A DNA stretch of 64,000 bases, from assembly GCA_963575745.1 (NCBI GenBank), contig CAUYUJ010003911.1, forward strand, positions 1 to 64,000, read 5' to 3'. Below, piece after piece: positions 10,364-21,632 of the stretch. Under the pieces are notes generated by a model. The model searched no databases, was not told the DNA's origin, and saw only the letters and a program-made list of their open reading frames with translations. The stretch is from Prorocentrum cordatum (lineage: Eukaryota; Sar; Dinophyceae; Prorocentrales; Prorocentraceae). A program made the translations under genes and the position numbers. Each line of letters opens with the position of its first letter. The stretch's first letter is position 1.

Positions 10364-10440
10364 GCATCATCATCATCCAGCTGATCATCAGCAGCAGCAT
10401 GATCACAATCGTACCTAGACGACCACCGTCTGGCTGAGAA
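10005..10440. repeat. ATC/CAT-rich microsatellite
   Basis: An imperfect ATC array with ACC, AGC and GTC variants runs from about 10008 to 10270. A nearly pure ATC tract follows at about 10317-10377. His-, Ser- and Ile-rich open frames on the plus strand and Met/Asp-rich frames on the minus strand are artefacts of the repeat. Confidence 0.9.
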
Positions 10441-10479
10441 GGAGGTTGCGGCGGGGATGGAACCGACGTCTCACTCAAT

Positions 10480-10860
10480 TGATCTCACCACCCATCGCAC
10501 TATATCTCACGACCACTCTTACTATCGACCTCACTCTTGGTCTCACTCTCACTATCGGTCTCACTCGATCGATCTCATTCTATCAGACTAATTCTACTGC
10601 TCTCATTCTACCGAGCTTACTCTATCGATCTCACTTTAGCGATCTCAACGTCGATCCCAACGTCGATCTCAACATCGATCTCACGATCGATCTCACAATC
10701 GATCTCACTATTGACCTCACTCGATCTCACGATCGCCCGCGGTACTGGTGAAGAACAAATGCCCATCGACCTCACTATGCACCACACTCGATCGAACTCA
10801 TTCGCTCGATCTCACTATCGATCCCACGATCGATCACTTCGACCTCACTCGGTGGATCTC
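10480..10860. repeat. 12-bp tandem array, TCGATCTCACNA type
   Basis: Repeats of TCGATCTCAC plus two variable bases run with increasing divergence across about 380 bp. The cleanest copies are near 10660-10730. GATC and CGATCG palindromes occur throughout. No gene is seen. Confidence 0.85.
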
Positions 10861-11419
10861 GCCCCCGAACCTCAGACTTCCCATCGCCGTGAGCGCCTCG
10901 GGGCCACTATCATACCATGGAAACACCATCGGAAACGAGCCACACCATCCAGGGCACCATCGAAAAAACACCAGAGTCACCAAAAGGGTACCCATCGGAA
11001 CAACGGGACACCAACTGGACATCGACAGGACGCCCACGGCAAGACACCATAGGGAAACCGACAGGACACCCACGGGACACCGACGGGACACCGACGGGAC
11101 ACCGACGGAGCACCTACGAGACACCCCCGACCAACGCCGCGGACACCAACGGGACACCGACGGGACACCACGGCGGGACAACCCGGCCACCGACCGCCCA
11201 CTGGGGGAGGTTTGGACAATTGTCTTGCCCCGCCCTAACAACAGCGGGGTCATTCCTCTCGCCCGCCCACGCAGCTTCGCCTCGCCCGCACGCACGACAC
11301 GCATCCGAAACCGAAACCGGTTTCCCGATGGGGGGTCTTTCCATTCCACTTCGATCTCAACCCCCAACCTCCGACTCGTGACCAGCAGCAACACCACATT
11401 CCAATCAAAAGCTGAATCC
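10861..11419. repeat. 12-bp GGGACACCGACG array with flanking spacer
   Basis: From about 10990 to 11185 the sequence is a diverged repeat of GGGACACCGACG, cleanest at 11073-11107. The flanks (10861-10989 and 11186-11419) are unique with no recognised gene. Open frames across the array reflect a unit length divisible by 3. Confidence 0.85.
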
Positions 11420-11432
11420 TCACGAACATCAG

Positions 11433-11464
<32 letters not shown>

Positions 11465-11465
11465 G

Positions 11466-11505
<40 letters not shown>

Positions 11506-11789
11506 GTCATCATCATCAGCATCATCATCATCATATTCATCATCATCATCGTCATCATCACCATCATCATTATCATCACAAACATCATCGCCATGATCAT
11601 CATCGGCATCATCAGTGTCGTCGACATCGTCATCACCGTCATCATCGCCACCATCACCACCACCATCATGGTGATCATCATCGCCCTCCTCTGTATTGGT
11701 CAGTCCTAGCTCTATTCTTCACTGTTCCCTCGCGTTGCGTCCAGATCTTCTCCTAACCCGTCCGTCCTCCTCCTCCATTCCTTCGGTTT
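11420..11789. repeat. ATC microsatellite plus a short spacer
   Basis: ATC repeats with GTC and AGC interruptions run from about 11425 to 11690. A short spacer with a CCTCCTCCTCC tract then leads into family 1 copy B. Confidence 0.9.
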
Positions 11790-12600
11790 ATAAATAACTC
11801 CTCCCTGTTGCACGCCGAGACGTGGGTAGGGCGGGCCGGGCGTTTCGCATGAAATTTCCTCAACACTTATGACCCTCAAGCTTGAAATTTGCAACATCTC
11901 ACGGATGGAGGGCGGGCCGCTTTCAAAATGAGGCCTGAAAAGTGCAAGGGCTTCACAGATGGAGGGCGGTCCGTTTTCAAAATGTGGCTCTCGCTTTAGC
12001 GTCGCGCACATTCGCCTTGAAAAACATGCAACAGTCTCACGAGTGGAGGGCGGGCCGCTTTCAGCGTGAGGCTCTCACTTTAGCCCCGTGCACCCTCAGG
12101 AGCTTGCCGGGTGGAGGGCGGTTCCTCCTCAAAATATGGCTCTCGCGTTAGCGTCGCGCACATTCGTCTTATCAGCGTGAAAAAGATTCATTGGCGGCGA
12201 GCGCTTCCTTTTCAACATGTGGCTCTCGCCTTAGCGCCGCGCACTGTAATCTGAGAAATTCACAGAAAGTATTGGGGATTTCTCATGGCAACGTCGAAGA
12301 CACAGCGTTTTGGAGCGATGCTGGACTGTCAGGGCGCAACAGTTGCGTTGATTCGCGATGTTAAAATCCCAGGGATGGTGTTCTGGCAAGATCCAGGATC
12401 GTCAAGGCACATCAGTAAGGTTGACTCATGGCGTTTAAGTCCCAAGAACTGTGCTCTGGTACGGTTCAAGCTTTTCAAGCGGTTATCTTCCAACGAGGCA
12501 GTTCCCTCAATTAAGATTAACCCCTGTAAGGGGAAGATGAAGAGGAAGCTGGGAGGGCGGGTTCATTGCAACATCGTTGACGAGTCTTGGGTTGACACTG
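11790..12600 (+). repeat. Family 1 modular repeat, copy B
   Basis: The head (GTGGGTAGGGCGGGCCGGGC near 11822-11841) is followed by four to five diverged ~82-bp units (11890-12245). Then come ~72-bp units including GGCAAGATCCAGGATCGTCA, and an end module with GGGAGGGCGGGTTCATTGCA and ATCGTTGACGAGTCTTGGG. A TCC tract begins at about 12602. Orientation is opposite to copy A. Confidence 0.85.
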
Positions 12601-13859
12601 GTCCTCCTCCTCCTCCGTCCTCCTCCTCCTTCCTCACATCCTCCTATTCCTATTCCTCCCCCCCCTCTCATCATTCACCTCGTCTTCCTCCTCCCATCCT
12701 TCCCCCCCCCATCGCCACTGTTATTGTCGTCCTCCTTCTCCTCCTGGGCCGTTTCCTCCTCCTCCTTCCTCCTGATCCTCCCCCTTCTCCTCTTCACAGT
12801 GATCCTTCATGTCCGCCTGCACCCCCTCCCTCTTATCCCCCTCCCCCCAGACTCCTCATCATCACCATACGTCGTCCTCCACCTTCGTTCTGCACCGTCT
12901 GCTCCTCCTCCTCCTCCTCCTCCTCCTCCTCATCCTCCTCCACAATTACACATTTTGGCTACTTCTCTCCCCTCTCCCCTGATCCTGTCCGGGAAGATGC
13001 ATGGCCCTCTCCGCGTACTGTTTTGTTGCTTCACACATCTGATGAAAGAAGAAATTGTTAGCACGGTCGTCTGAAAATCCGATAATTTCTCAGGTTCAAA
13101 CATGGTGATCCCAAAGTTTCGCATCGGCTACTCTGGTCATTCAGAATGGCGTTCTCGCCCGAGCAAGGGCAACTTTGCTGGATGCGAGTCCACGGTTGTC
13201 GCCTCCCTTATGTCCTTCTCCGCATTCCCCTGGTCCTCCTGCTGTTCCCGCTCCTTCCACTCCAGCTCCTGCTGCTGCTGTTCGTCCTCGTCCTCCTCCT
13301 CCCCCTCCTCATCCTCCTCCTCCTGTTCCTTCTACTCCTCCTTCCTAATCCTCCTCCTTTTCCTCCCGTTCATCCTCCTGTTCACTCGCTACTTCCTCCT
13401 CGTCCTCCTCCTCCTTCTCCTCCTCCTCCTCATCATCATCATCATCATCAGCAGCAGCATCAGCATCAGCGTCAGTGCCATCATCATCGGCAGCAGCAGC
13501 GTCATCATCATAATCATCATCATAATCATCATCATCATCATCATCATCAGCATCATCATCATCAGCATCATCATCAGCAGCATCGTCATCAGCATCAACA
13601 GCATCATCAGCAGCATCACCAGCATCCTCAGCATCGTCATCAGCATCCTCATCAGCATCGTCAGCAGCAGCATCATCACCATCCTCACCATCATCACCAG
13701 CATCATCATCATCATCAGCATCATCAGCATCATCATTGTTAGTACCAGCATCAGCAGCAGCAGCATCCTCATAATCAGCATCATCCTCCTCATCTTCATC
13801 ATGATTTTCATTAGCATAGACATCATCATCGTCGTCATCATCATCATCAGTATCACCAG

Positions 13860-13900
<41 letters not shown>

Positions 13901-13970
13901 GCGACATCAGCATCAGCATCAGCATCATCGTCATCATCAGCATCATCGTCATCATCATCACCCCCCTCCT
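12601..13970. repeat. TCC-rich tract, spacer, second TCC tract and long ATC array
   Basis: C/T-rich sequence (12601-12950) ends in TCC repeats. A spacer of about 290 bp (12951-13245) has no recognised gene. TCC-rich sequence (13250-13430) then passes directly into an ATC array with CAG/AGC interruptions (13431-13968). The TCC-to-ATC order on the plus strand is shared with several other arrays in the window. Confidence 0.85.
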
Positions 13971-14378
13971 CCTCTGTACGCGGTTACCACTTTCCGCTGA
14001 CGCAAAACACAATAGGGTTTTCCAGGGAGTTCCAGATCTGCTATGACGCGCGTCCACGGATAGAGAAAACAAGCAGCGCACGTGTAAGGGATGGGAGGGA
14101 GGGGTAGGACGTCAGACATGGCGCGAGCGCACCTAGCTTGCCCTACTTCCCTCTCCCTCGTCCCCCCTCCCTCGCCACTCCTCCCCTTTTTCGCATCCCC
14201 CCTCCCCTCTCCCCACTCCAACCCTTTCTACCCCCTCCCCTCCATCTCCGCTCCGTTCATCAAGCGACTCCTCACCCCGTTCCTAGACTGCTCGGGCGGC
14301 CACAGGTTCGATTGCCAGAGTCTCCGATTGGGAACCTGCAGCCCAGCATGCAGAAAGCTCCGCGCCCCCCCCCCCCCC

Positions 14379-14409
<31 letters not shown>

Positions 14410-14499
14410 CTCCCGCCCGTCCTCCTTCCCCCAGCTGAGGAGGGCTCCTCCTTCTCCTCCTCCTCCTCCTTATCTTCCTCGTCCTCCTCCTTAACTCAT
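13971..14499. other. Spacer with C run and CA dinucleotide repeat
   Basis: The first 390 bp are pyrimidine-rich with no recognised gene. A C11 run and a CA repeat of about 14-15 units occupy roughly 14368-14408. A short TCC tract (14450-14490) then leads into family 1 copy C. Confidence 0.8.
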
Positions 14500-15364
14500 C
14501 CCTGTCGTGCCCCGCGACGGGTACGTAGGGCGGGCCGGGCGTTTCGCCTGAGACATTCTCACAACTTACGATCCTGAAGCTTGAAATGTGCAAGAGCTTC
14601 ACGGATGGAGGGCAGCTCGTTTTCAAACTAGGGCTCTCGCCTTAGCACCGCGTACATTGGCTCTAAAAGTTTGCAAGAGCTTCACGGATGGAGGGCAAGT
14701 CGTTTTCAAAGAGTGGCTCTGGCCTCAGCGCCGCGCAACTTAGTTGTAAAAGTACGCAAGAGCTTAGCGGATGGAGGGCGGACGGTTTTCAAAATGTCGC
14801 TCTCGTCTTAGCGCCGCGCACGGTCGTCCCATAAATTTGCATGGGCTTCACGGATGGAAGGCGGCTGATTTTCCAAATGTGTTTTTCGCCATAGGTCCGT
14901 GCACACTCGTCCTACAACGCACGAGAGCGGCTCCTTTTCCAAATGTGGCTCTCGCCTCAGCGCCGCGCACGTGCGCCGTAACCGCTTACAACTGTTCCAA
15001 GGAGCCTGATGGTTGACGTCCCAGAAGCGGCGTTCTAGCATGATTTAGAACCGCCAGGTCGTAACAGTAACGTTGATTCGGGGCGATGAAGTCCCAGGAT
15101 TGGTGGTCTGGCACGGTTGAGAATTTTCGGACGGTTGTATTCAAACGAGGCTCTTCCCGCAGAAGAATGCAACCATTAGGGGAGCCCATGAAGAGGGAAC
15201 TTGGAGGAAGGGTCTATTGTAATATCGTTGGTAGGTCTTGTGTTTACACTGGTCCTCCTCCTCCTCCTCCTCCTCATCCTCCTCCTCCTCCTCCTCCTCC
15301 TCCTCCTCCCAATCCTCCGTACCATCCTCCCCCGTATCCTCCTCATCCTTCCTCTTCCTTATAG
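14500..15364 (+). repeat. Family 1 modular repeat, copy C, with TCC tract
   Basis: The head GTACGTAGGGCGGGCCGGGC (14521) is followed by five ~82-bp units (14580-14990), diverged ~72-bp units (15000-15130) and an end module with GGAACTTGGAGG and ATCGTTGGTAGGTCTTG. A TCC tract runs from about 15250 to 15310, and a TCC-rich tail leads directly into the next copy. Confidence 0.8.
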
Positions 15365-16080
15365 ATAACTCCTACCCTGTCACACGCCCAGACGTGTGGG
15401 CAGAGCAGGGCGTTTCACCTCAATCTTCGTCACCAGTGGTGATTGTAGAACTTGGAATTTGCAACAGTTTCAAAGATGCAAGACGGGTTGTCCTCAAAAT
15501 GCGGCTCCCACCTCGGCGCCGCACACGTTCGCTTTCCAACAGCTTTAAGGATAGAGGGCGGTTCCTTTTCATAATGTGGCTCTCGCCCTAGCGCCTCGCA
15601 CATTCGACTGCAAAGATTGCGACCGTTTCAAACATTGACGGTGGTTCCTTTTCAGAACGTGGCTATCGCCTTAGCGCCGCGCGCAGTCGATTTAAAGTTG
15701 GTAACAAGTTCAAGGATTCGCAGGGTCGAAATCCCAGAGATGGTGTTCTGGCACGATGAGGGAATGTCAGGACACAACACTGATGTTGATTTGCGGTATT
15801 GAAGACCCGGGAACGGCGTTCTGAGACAATTTGTGACTGTCAGGACGCAGCAGTCGGGTTGATTCGCGTCGTTGAAGTCCCAGGAATTGTGATTTGGCGC
15901 GTTAGGGGATGCTCAAACGGTTGTCTTTCAACGGAGCACTTCCCGCAGTGAAAATAACACTCTTGTAGAACCCTATGAAAAAGGGAACTTGGACGGAGGG
16001 CTGATTTCAATATCGTTGATGCGTCCTGGGATTACGCTGGTCCTCCTCCTCTTCCTCCTCTTCCTCCTCCTCCTCCGCCT
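15365..16080 (+). repeat. Family 1 modular repeat, copy C2, abutting copy C
   Basis: A diverged head (CGTGTGGGCAGAGCAGGGCG near 15391-15410), three ~82-bp units (15480-15690), then three clear ~72-bp units containing GATTCGCAGGGTCGAAATCC, GATTTGCGGTATTGAAGACC and GATTCGCGTCGTTGAAGTCC (starts 15715, 15788, 15859). An end module with ATCGTTGATGCGTCCTGGG leads into a short TCC tract (16040-16078). This copy shows the 72-bp module most clearly. Confidence 0.8.
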
Positions 16081-16540
16081 CCAGTCAGCAACTGGAGCCC
16101 CAGGGCGGCGACTCCGGCGCCGCCTCTGGCGCGCTCCGCGCCCCAGGGACGCGGGCCCAGCGCCGATCCAAGAAATCCGCGCGAGTCTCCCAGTTTTTGC
16201 GAATGTGCCATCATTTGTTCCTCCATCTGCCACCGCAGTTCGGACTCGCCTCCAACGCGCATAACCTCAAGCTATTCATCCTCCTTCTCCTCCTCATTGT
16301 GAACGTTTTCTTGTTCGGCGTTTCGACGTTGGGCGGAAAGGGGCGGGGAGAGGGGGGGTCTGGCTCCAGACCTTGGCCTAATGCTACTGTTTGCAACCGT
16401 GCGTCCTGTGGGGGAGATCCGCTCCATTTGGGGGGGGAAGGGAAGGGCCCGCGCCGCTCGGCAAAACAGCGAATAAGAAAACGATCACCTTCTCCGCATC
16501 CGCCCCCATTGTCTAGAGGCCTCCTAGATGGGGTCCGAGT
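16081..16540. other. Spacer, no recognised gene
   Basis: Unique mixed sequence with G-rich stretches near 16330 and 16430. Open frames exist on both strands but show no recognisable domain. Confidence 0.6.
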
Positions 16541-16740
16541 AGATGGGGTCGAAGGATCGCGCAGCATCGCCAATGCATCGCCGATGTATCGGCGATATAT
16601 CGGCGATGCTTCGGCGATGCACTGGCGACGTCGGCGATGCATCGGCGCCGTCTGCGTGGAGGAAGGCGGGCTCCGCACCGAGCCGCACCGCCGATGCATT
16701 GCCGGTGCGCTGCGATCCTCCGACCCCCACCTACTCGGAC
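16541..16740. repeat. Palindromic 11-12-mer array, ATCGGCGATGC type
   Basis: Multiple copies of ATCGGCGAT and its reverse complement ATCGCCGAT are interleaved with short spacers over about 200 bp, cleanest at 16568-16650. Both orientations occur, so the strand could fold into many small hairpins. The frames here (reading YIGDASAMH-like text) are translations of the repeat. Confidence 0.8.
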
Positions 16741-17069
16741 GACATCTGAGAGGCCTCGATTGTCTGACTCGGGCGGAGACTCTTGCTCTGCGCCCCCTCC
16801 CCGCCTCCCCGTTCCCATCTGCCCGCGGCGGCCGGGTGCCTCCCGCCTGGGAGCCGGCGCCCGCCGCCGCCGCGTCGGGCGCAGGGGACGGGCGCATGCT
16901 CTGCAGCAGCAACTCCGCGCCGCCGGGGCGAGGAGAACTAAAAAATAGTCGAAAAATGTCCTCAAATACTCAAAAATGGTACAAAAAATCGTCCCTGGAC
17001 TATTTTTTGAACGGAAATGACGGCGGCGAGGAGGACGACGCCAAAGACGGAGAACGAGACTACGGAAAC

Positions 17070-17143
<74 letters not shown>

Positions 17144-17145
17144 GA
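16741..17145. repeat. Spacer and GAC/ACG trinucleotide array
   Basis: GC-rich unique sequence with no recognised gene lies at 16741-17060. A GAC array of about 26 units follows at 17066-17142. Confidence 0.85.
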
Positions 17146-18650
17146 GCAAGGTAGGAGATGGGACGCGGGAGGGACGGGGAGAAGGGAGGTAAAAAGGGGA
17201 GAACGGGAAGGAGACGGAGGAACATAGGGGGGACCGAGAGGGAGGGAGGGGGGAGAAAGAGCAGAAGGATAGGGGCGTGGGGGAGTGGAGGAGGAGGCAG
17301 GGCAGAGAACAGGCTGAGGGGGAAAAGGGAGCGAGAGGGGCGGAGGAGGGGGGGGACGGGGGGAGCGCGAGGAGGGGAGAGAGTACATTGTGCAGCGTGC
17401 AGGTGAGCAGAATCCCACCATCCCATCGCTCGTCTGCGCTCCACTCCGCTCTACGCTGCCGTCGCGCGCGCCGCCAGTCCACGCGCAAGAGCACCCATGG
17501 CCGGGGAGAGAACTACGGCCCCGCTTCTTCAGCTGTGCATGTCCAGTGCTCTGTGAGTTTTGAGCCTGAGAAATACCGAGGGCCTCATCGACGTTATGTG
17601 TGTGCTGCTGGGCATGATGACCCTCCTCTCCCCTCCCACGCAACGAGTACTACGGGTCCGCCGATATGGCATCCGTGCAGCGCAGCGGAGACCACATTGA
17701 ACACTTGGTGTCCGACATGCACCGTGGGCGTGAAGAGAGGAGGTGGGCTGGAGATCTGGGACGGCGGACCCGGGCTCCAGCGCGGCGCGCGGGGGGCGAA
17801 TCGCGCCGCCACCCGGGGGGAAACCAGGGAGTACCGACAGGGCATCGCGCCCCTCTCCGCACCCTCCCCAGCCCGCCCCGCGTCTTTTATCCCAGTCTCT
17901 CTCTCCCCTTCCAAAAGGGAGAGGTCGGCAAAGCTCGCCCCGCTGCCTCACGCGCGTGGTGGACGCAGCCCTCCTCCCCATCCTTCCCGAACCTGGTTCT
18001 GCCGTTCCGACATTCCCCCCCCTCTCCTCCTTGTTCTCCTCCTCCTCCCTCTCCTCCTCCTCCTTCTCGTCCTCCTCCTCCTCCTCCTGCTGCTGCCGCC
18101 CCCACGCGAGTGCACTGGGGCATGTCTGGGCTGCTGGAAAAAAGGCGCGCGCTCGCGTGCGCGCTCCCGTGTAAGCCCAGACCCACCATAAATTTCAGAT
18201 GGGCCTGTCTGATCATCCTCTTCCAGCCAAGATACCCTGCCTGAAAAAAACAGCTGCCATCTAGAGCCAACGAAAGGCCGTCCAGCCACGATGATAGCCT
18301 CTTCGGCATGTCCAACATTCCTGCTTCACACGCTGTGCAATATCAGACCATTGCGATCACACCAACGACTTCCGCAGCTGAAACAATACCTCTGATAGTG
18401 ATGGCGGTGGTGACGACGGCGATGGTCTGCAACAAGCCCAAGTGGACAATAAGGACGTCAGGGTCGAAGGAGGAAGAGAAGGAGCAGGCGCAGCAAGATC
18501 GGCGGCAGCAAACGAGATCACAAACAGCAGCAAAAACGTTCTTGATCCCCAGTGGTGGAACGACCGCACCGCCGCCGAGGCGCAGACGGGATTCGCACGG
18601 AGGCACGAAGAACGCCACTGCATGAACCACAAAATGATAGCCAACAATCC
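17146..18650. other. Spacer with purine-rich and TCC tracts, no recognised gene
   Basis: G/A-rich sequence (17160-17390), unique sequence (17400-18010), a TCC tract (18020-18095), then unique sequence. A plus-strand frame (17277-18191) is long and continuous but has no domain I know, and CAG/GTGAGC at 17399-17407 resembles a splice donor. I do not call a gene. Confidence 0.5.
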
Positions 18651-18687
18651 CAACAACAACAACAACAACAACAACCATACTATTAGT

Positions 18688-18742
<55 letters not shown>

Positions 18743-18860
18743 GCAACAACAACAACAACCACAACCACAACCACAACCACAACCACAACCACAACCACAA
18801 CCACAACCACAACCACAACCACAACCACAACGACGACAAGAGCAAAAACAGCAACAAACA
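18651..18860. repeat. AAC array passing into a CCACAA hexamer array
   Basis: AAC repeats (about 18651-18760) change to pure CCACAA hexamers (about 18760-18830). The array lies immediately upstream of a family 2 head. Confidence 0.95.
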
Positions 18861-19610
18861 TCTTAAGACTGATCACTCCTATCCGCTCGCGTGCCATTCA
18901 GCATGTATATCCCAAACCCTTGGTACCCGCTCTCTTCGCCTTCGATGGTATCCCCTGGGGGGTATATCTCCCTTACCTGCCACGTGTAGCGCAGCCCCTA
19001 AAACAAGGGAAGAGAGGACGGATGGAATGGGAAGGGAGAGGTATGGAGCACGAGAGAAATTAGTAGAAGGGGGGCCAGGAGCAGAAAACACCGTGGCAGA
19101 ACCAGACGGGCAGACCGGGCGGGCAGACCCTAGCAGGCGGGTCGGGAAGGCGGGCCCAGGCGGCCAGGTCGAGCAGACCGGTTGCTGAAGCGTGAGTGCT
19201 GCATGAATCGTGAAAAAGTCTCGAGAGATAGCGCGATGCCCAAGTAAATTGCGAGAAAGGCCAAAGCGAGGGCGTGATTCCTGAGTCTCGAGGGCGCGGT
19301 GCGTGAATAAATTGCAAGAAAGTCCCACGCGAGAGCGCGATTCCTGCCTAAATTGTGATTAGCCCCGAGCGAGAGCGCAATGTTGAAACAAATTGTGAGG
19401 ACGTATCGGGCGGGAGCCGTTGTTGTTGTAGTCGGGGGGGACAACAACGCAGTTTGAGCAGGAATACTTTCCCTGATAAAAAACATGGTGCGAGCCCCGA
19501 AGGGGGCACTTCAAATAAAAAACAAATGCCGGTGGAAGGAAATCAACAATAATTATTCTTCACGACTGAGAATCCAACAATCACAACAACAACAACAACA
19601 ACAACAATCA
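18861..19610 (+). repeat. Family 2 modular repeat, copy a
   Basis: The head TTAAGACTGATCACTCC (18863) and a CCCTTGGTACCCGCTCTCTT block are followed by a C/A-rich middle and ~41-bp units (19190-19400) such as AAATTGCAAGAAAGTCCCAC. A tail with GGGAGCCGTTGTTGTTGTAG (19411) and a short AAC tract (19582-19606) end the copy. The same order occurs at 22.7, 23.4, 24.5 and 25.6 kb. Confidence 0.8.
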
Positions 19611-20368
19611 TTTTACCCGAACGCGTGGTGTTCTCCCCAGTGCCAGGGTTTTCATACGACACCAGGCAATACCCCCACTTCGTGGGGGGGCATTACAAGC
19701 TCTACCAAATATCCAAACGACTCTTCGCGACCACCCAAACCCAGCTTCCCGCCCTATGACGTTGGGACACTTCACTTCGTGGCGTGCGGACGACCGTGGC
19801 TACTACACTGGCGTGGGGTACACACCCACAGAACTTGGTCACTTATTCGGGGCGCGCGAAGAAAAAACGAATGTGTCCCGCATGGTATTATTTGACAGGG
19901 ATGATGGCCCTGGCAGGTGCGCAACCGTTGTCGCAGAAGTTCGAAAAAGTTGCTCGCAAAAGCCCGTTTGACAGAAATGTTTTGGGTTTCCTACGAATCC
20001 GCAAGAGCGCGCGGGATGAGATTTTGACATTTTTTTGTTGAAAAACCATTGGTTTTTTGATGTTTTTATGTTGAAATCGCTCCGAACACTAAGCTTTTGG
20101 AAGGATTTCGTCTTGCGCGCGCGAATGTCCACTTTACCTTATTTTTTGCAAGGGATTCTTGAAATTTGATTATATTAGAACAAGAAATGTCATTTTATAG
20201 TGTTTTTTGCAAGGGAAAGCGGGGGGGAACAAAACAACCGGATCTTGATCACATCGAATTACCTGAGGCTTCCTCACGAAAATGATGAAAATGTAGCTGC
20301 GGCCTAGGCGCGGCGGGGGGGGCGTGCACCAGGGGGCCCAACAATAATTATTCTTTAGAATTAATAAT
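19611..20368. other. Spacer, no recognised gene
   Basis: Unique sequence of lower GC than its surroundings. The repeated phrase TTTTTTGCAAGGGA occurs twice (near 20141 and 20200). No open frame shows a recognised domain. Confidence 0.6.
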
Positions 20369-20389
20369 GTTCAACAACAACAACAACAA

Positions 20390-20424
<35 letters not shown>

Positions 20425-20800
20425 ATAACAACAACGACGACAATCATGTTAAGACTGCTCGCTCTTATCTGCTCGGGTGCCCTTCAGCACGTATATCCCA
20501 AGCCCTCGGTACTCGCCCTCTTCGTCTTCGATCGTACCCCCTCAAAGATATATCTGTCTTACCTGCCATGTGTTCTCCGTGCAGCCCCCAAGGCAAGGGG
20601 AAGAGAGAACGGATGGAAGAAAGGGACGCGGGTTGCTAAAGCGTGCGCCCGGCATGAATCGCGAGGAAGTCCCAATCGATGGCGCGATTCTCAAATAAAT
20701 CGCGAAATCCACAGCGAGAGCGTGATTCCTGAGAGGAGAGTCGAGGGCGCGACGTCCGAATAAATTGCGAAGAATCCGCCGGCCCCCTTGCGTGGCCACC
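20369..20800 (+). repeat. CAA/CAG tract and truncated family 2 copy b
   Basis: CAA repeats pass into CAACAG (20372-20435). The family 2 head begins with TTAAGACTGCTCGCTC at about 20449. The middle is shortened, and a few 41-bp-type units (20640-20775) with GCGAGAGCGTGATTCCTGAG follow. The tail is absent here. Confidence 0.75.
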
Positions 20801-21470
20801 AGGCTGCGAGGGTGAGGATTGCAGCTCCCTGTTCCAATTGCAGTTTCCAGTTTCCACTGTTACAGTCCTGCTTTCTGCTTCCTTACTGTTAATTGTTGCT
20901 GACCGCGCGAGGGGGGGGAGCCCCAAACCAGCTCTTTTACCACGCCCAAATCGCGTTGTCTGAATTCCTGGGGGGGGCGTGGAACACATGAAAAATAACC
21001 CATAGTAAATTACACAATATTCGCGTCCCCGACGCCATAACCCCTAGTAAATTTCACAATATTCGCGTCCCCGAAGGCATAATAATTTTGCAAATTCGCA
21101 ATATTCGCGCCCCCGAAACCCTAAACCTTGGTAAATTATGCCATAGTCGCGCCCCCGAGACCATAAACCCATGTAAATTACATAATATTCGCGCCCCCAT
21201 CAACCTTCGAAAATGATGTGATATTCGCATAACCAGGGCCATAAACCCTTGCAAATTACACTGTACTTGCATCCCCGAGGCCATAAACCCTCGCAGATTA
21301 AACAATATTCGCGCCCCCGAAACCAAGAACCATCGCAAATTACACAAAATTGTAGCCCCGAGGCCATAAACCCTTTTAAATAACACAATAGTTGTGTCCC
21401 CGAGGCCACAAACCCTCATAAATTACACAATGTTCGCGTCCCCGAGGCCAGGCAAGTCCCATTCTAAGAG
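20801..21470. repeat. Spacer and 42-bp satellite, about eleven units
   Basis: After about 180 bp of unique sequence, 20985-21450 is a 42-bp tandem repeat whose typical unit contains CCATAAACCC, a short variable stretch, AAATTACACAATATTCGCG and CCCCCGAGG. Unit length is constant and divergence is moderate. Because 42 is divisible by 3, minus-strand frames stay open (reading CNLRGFMASG-like text), but I do not treat them as genes. Confidence 0.85.
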
Positions 21471-21632
21471 AGGGGGGCCGGCGGCATGGGTGCGAAGCCC
21501 TTACGGATCAATAGTAAGGAACTATCAAGCGGGAGCCGAAGTTGTTGTAGTTCCGAGCCCAACAACGCAATTTGGTGACCCCTCGCTTCCCCTGATAAGA
21601 AACATGGCGCGAGCCCCAGGAGAAGCACTTAG
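21471..21632 (+). repeat. Family 2 tail fragment
   Basis: TATCAAGCGGGAGCCGAAGT (near 21525-21544) and the following GATAAGAAACATGGCGCGAG correspond to the tail of family 2. No family 2 head or 41-bp units precede it, so this is a truncated copy fused to the 42-bp satellite. Confidence 0.7.

Noticed and set aside
17277-18191. 304-codon plus-strand frame with a donor-like CAG/GTGAGC
   Set aside because: No domain, no clear acceptor, and it includes purine and TCC tracts. Left as unassigned spacer.
18651-18840. CRISPR-like array
   Set aside because: Pure short tandem AAC and CCACAA repeats without unique spacers; nothing in the window has repeat-spacer structure.
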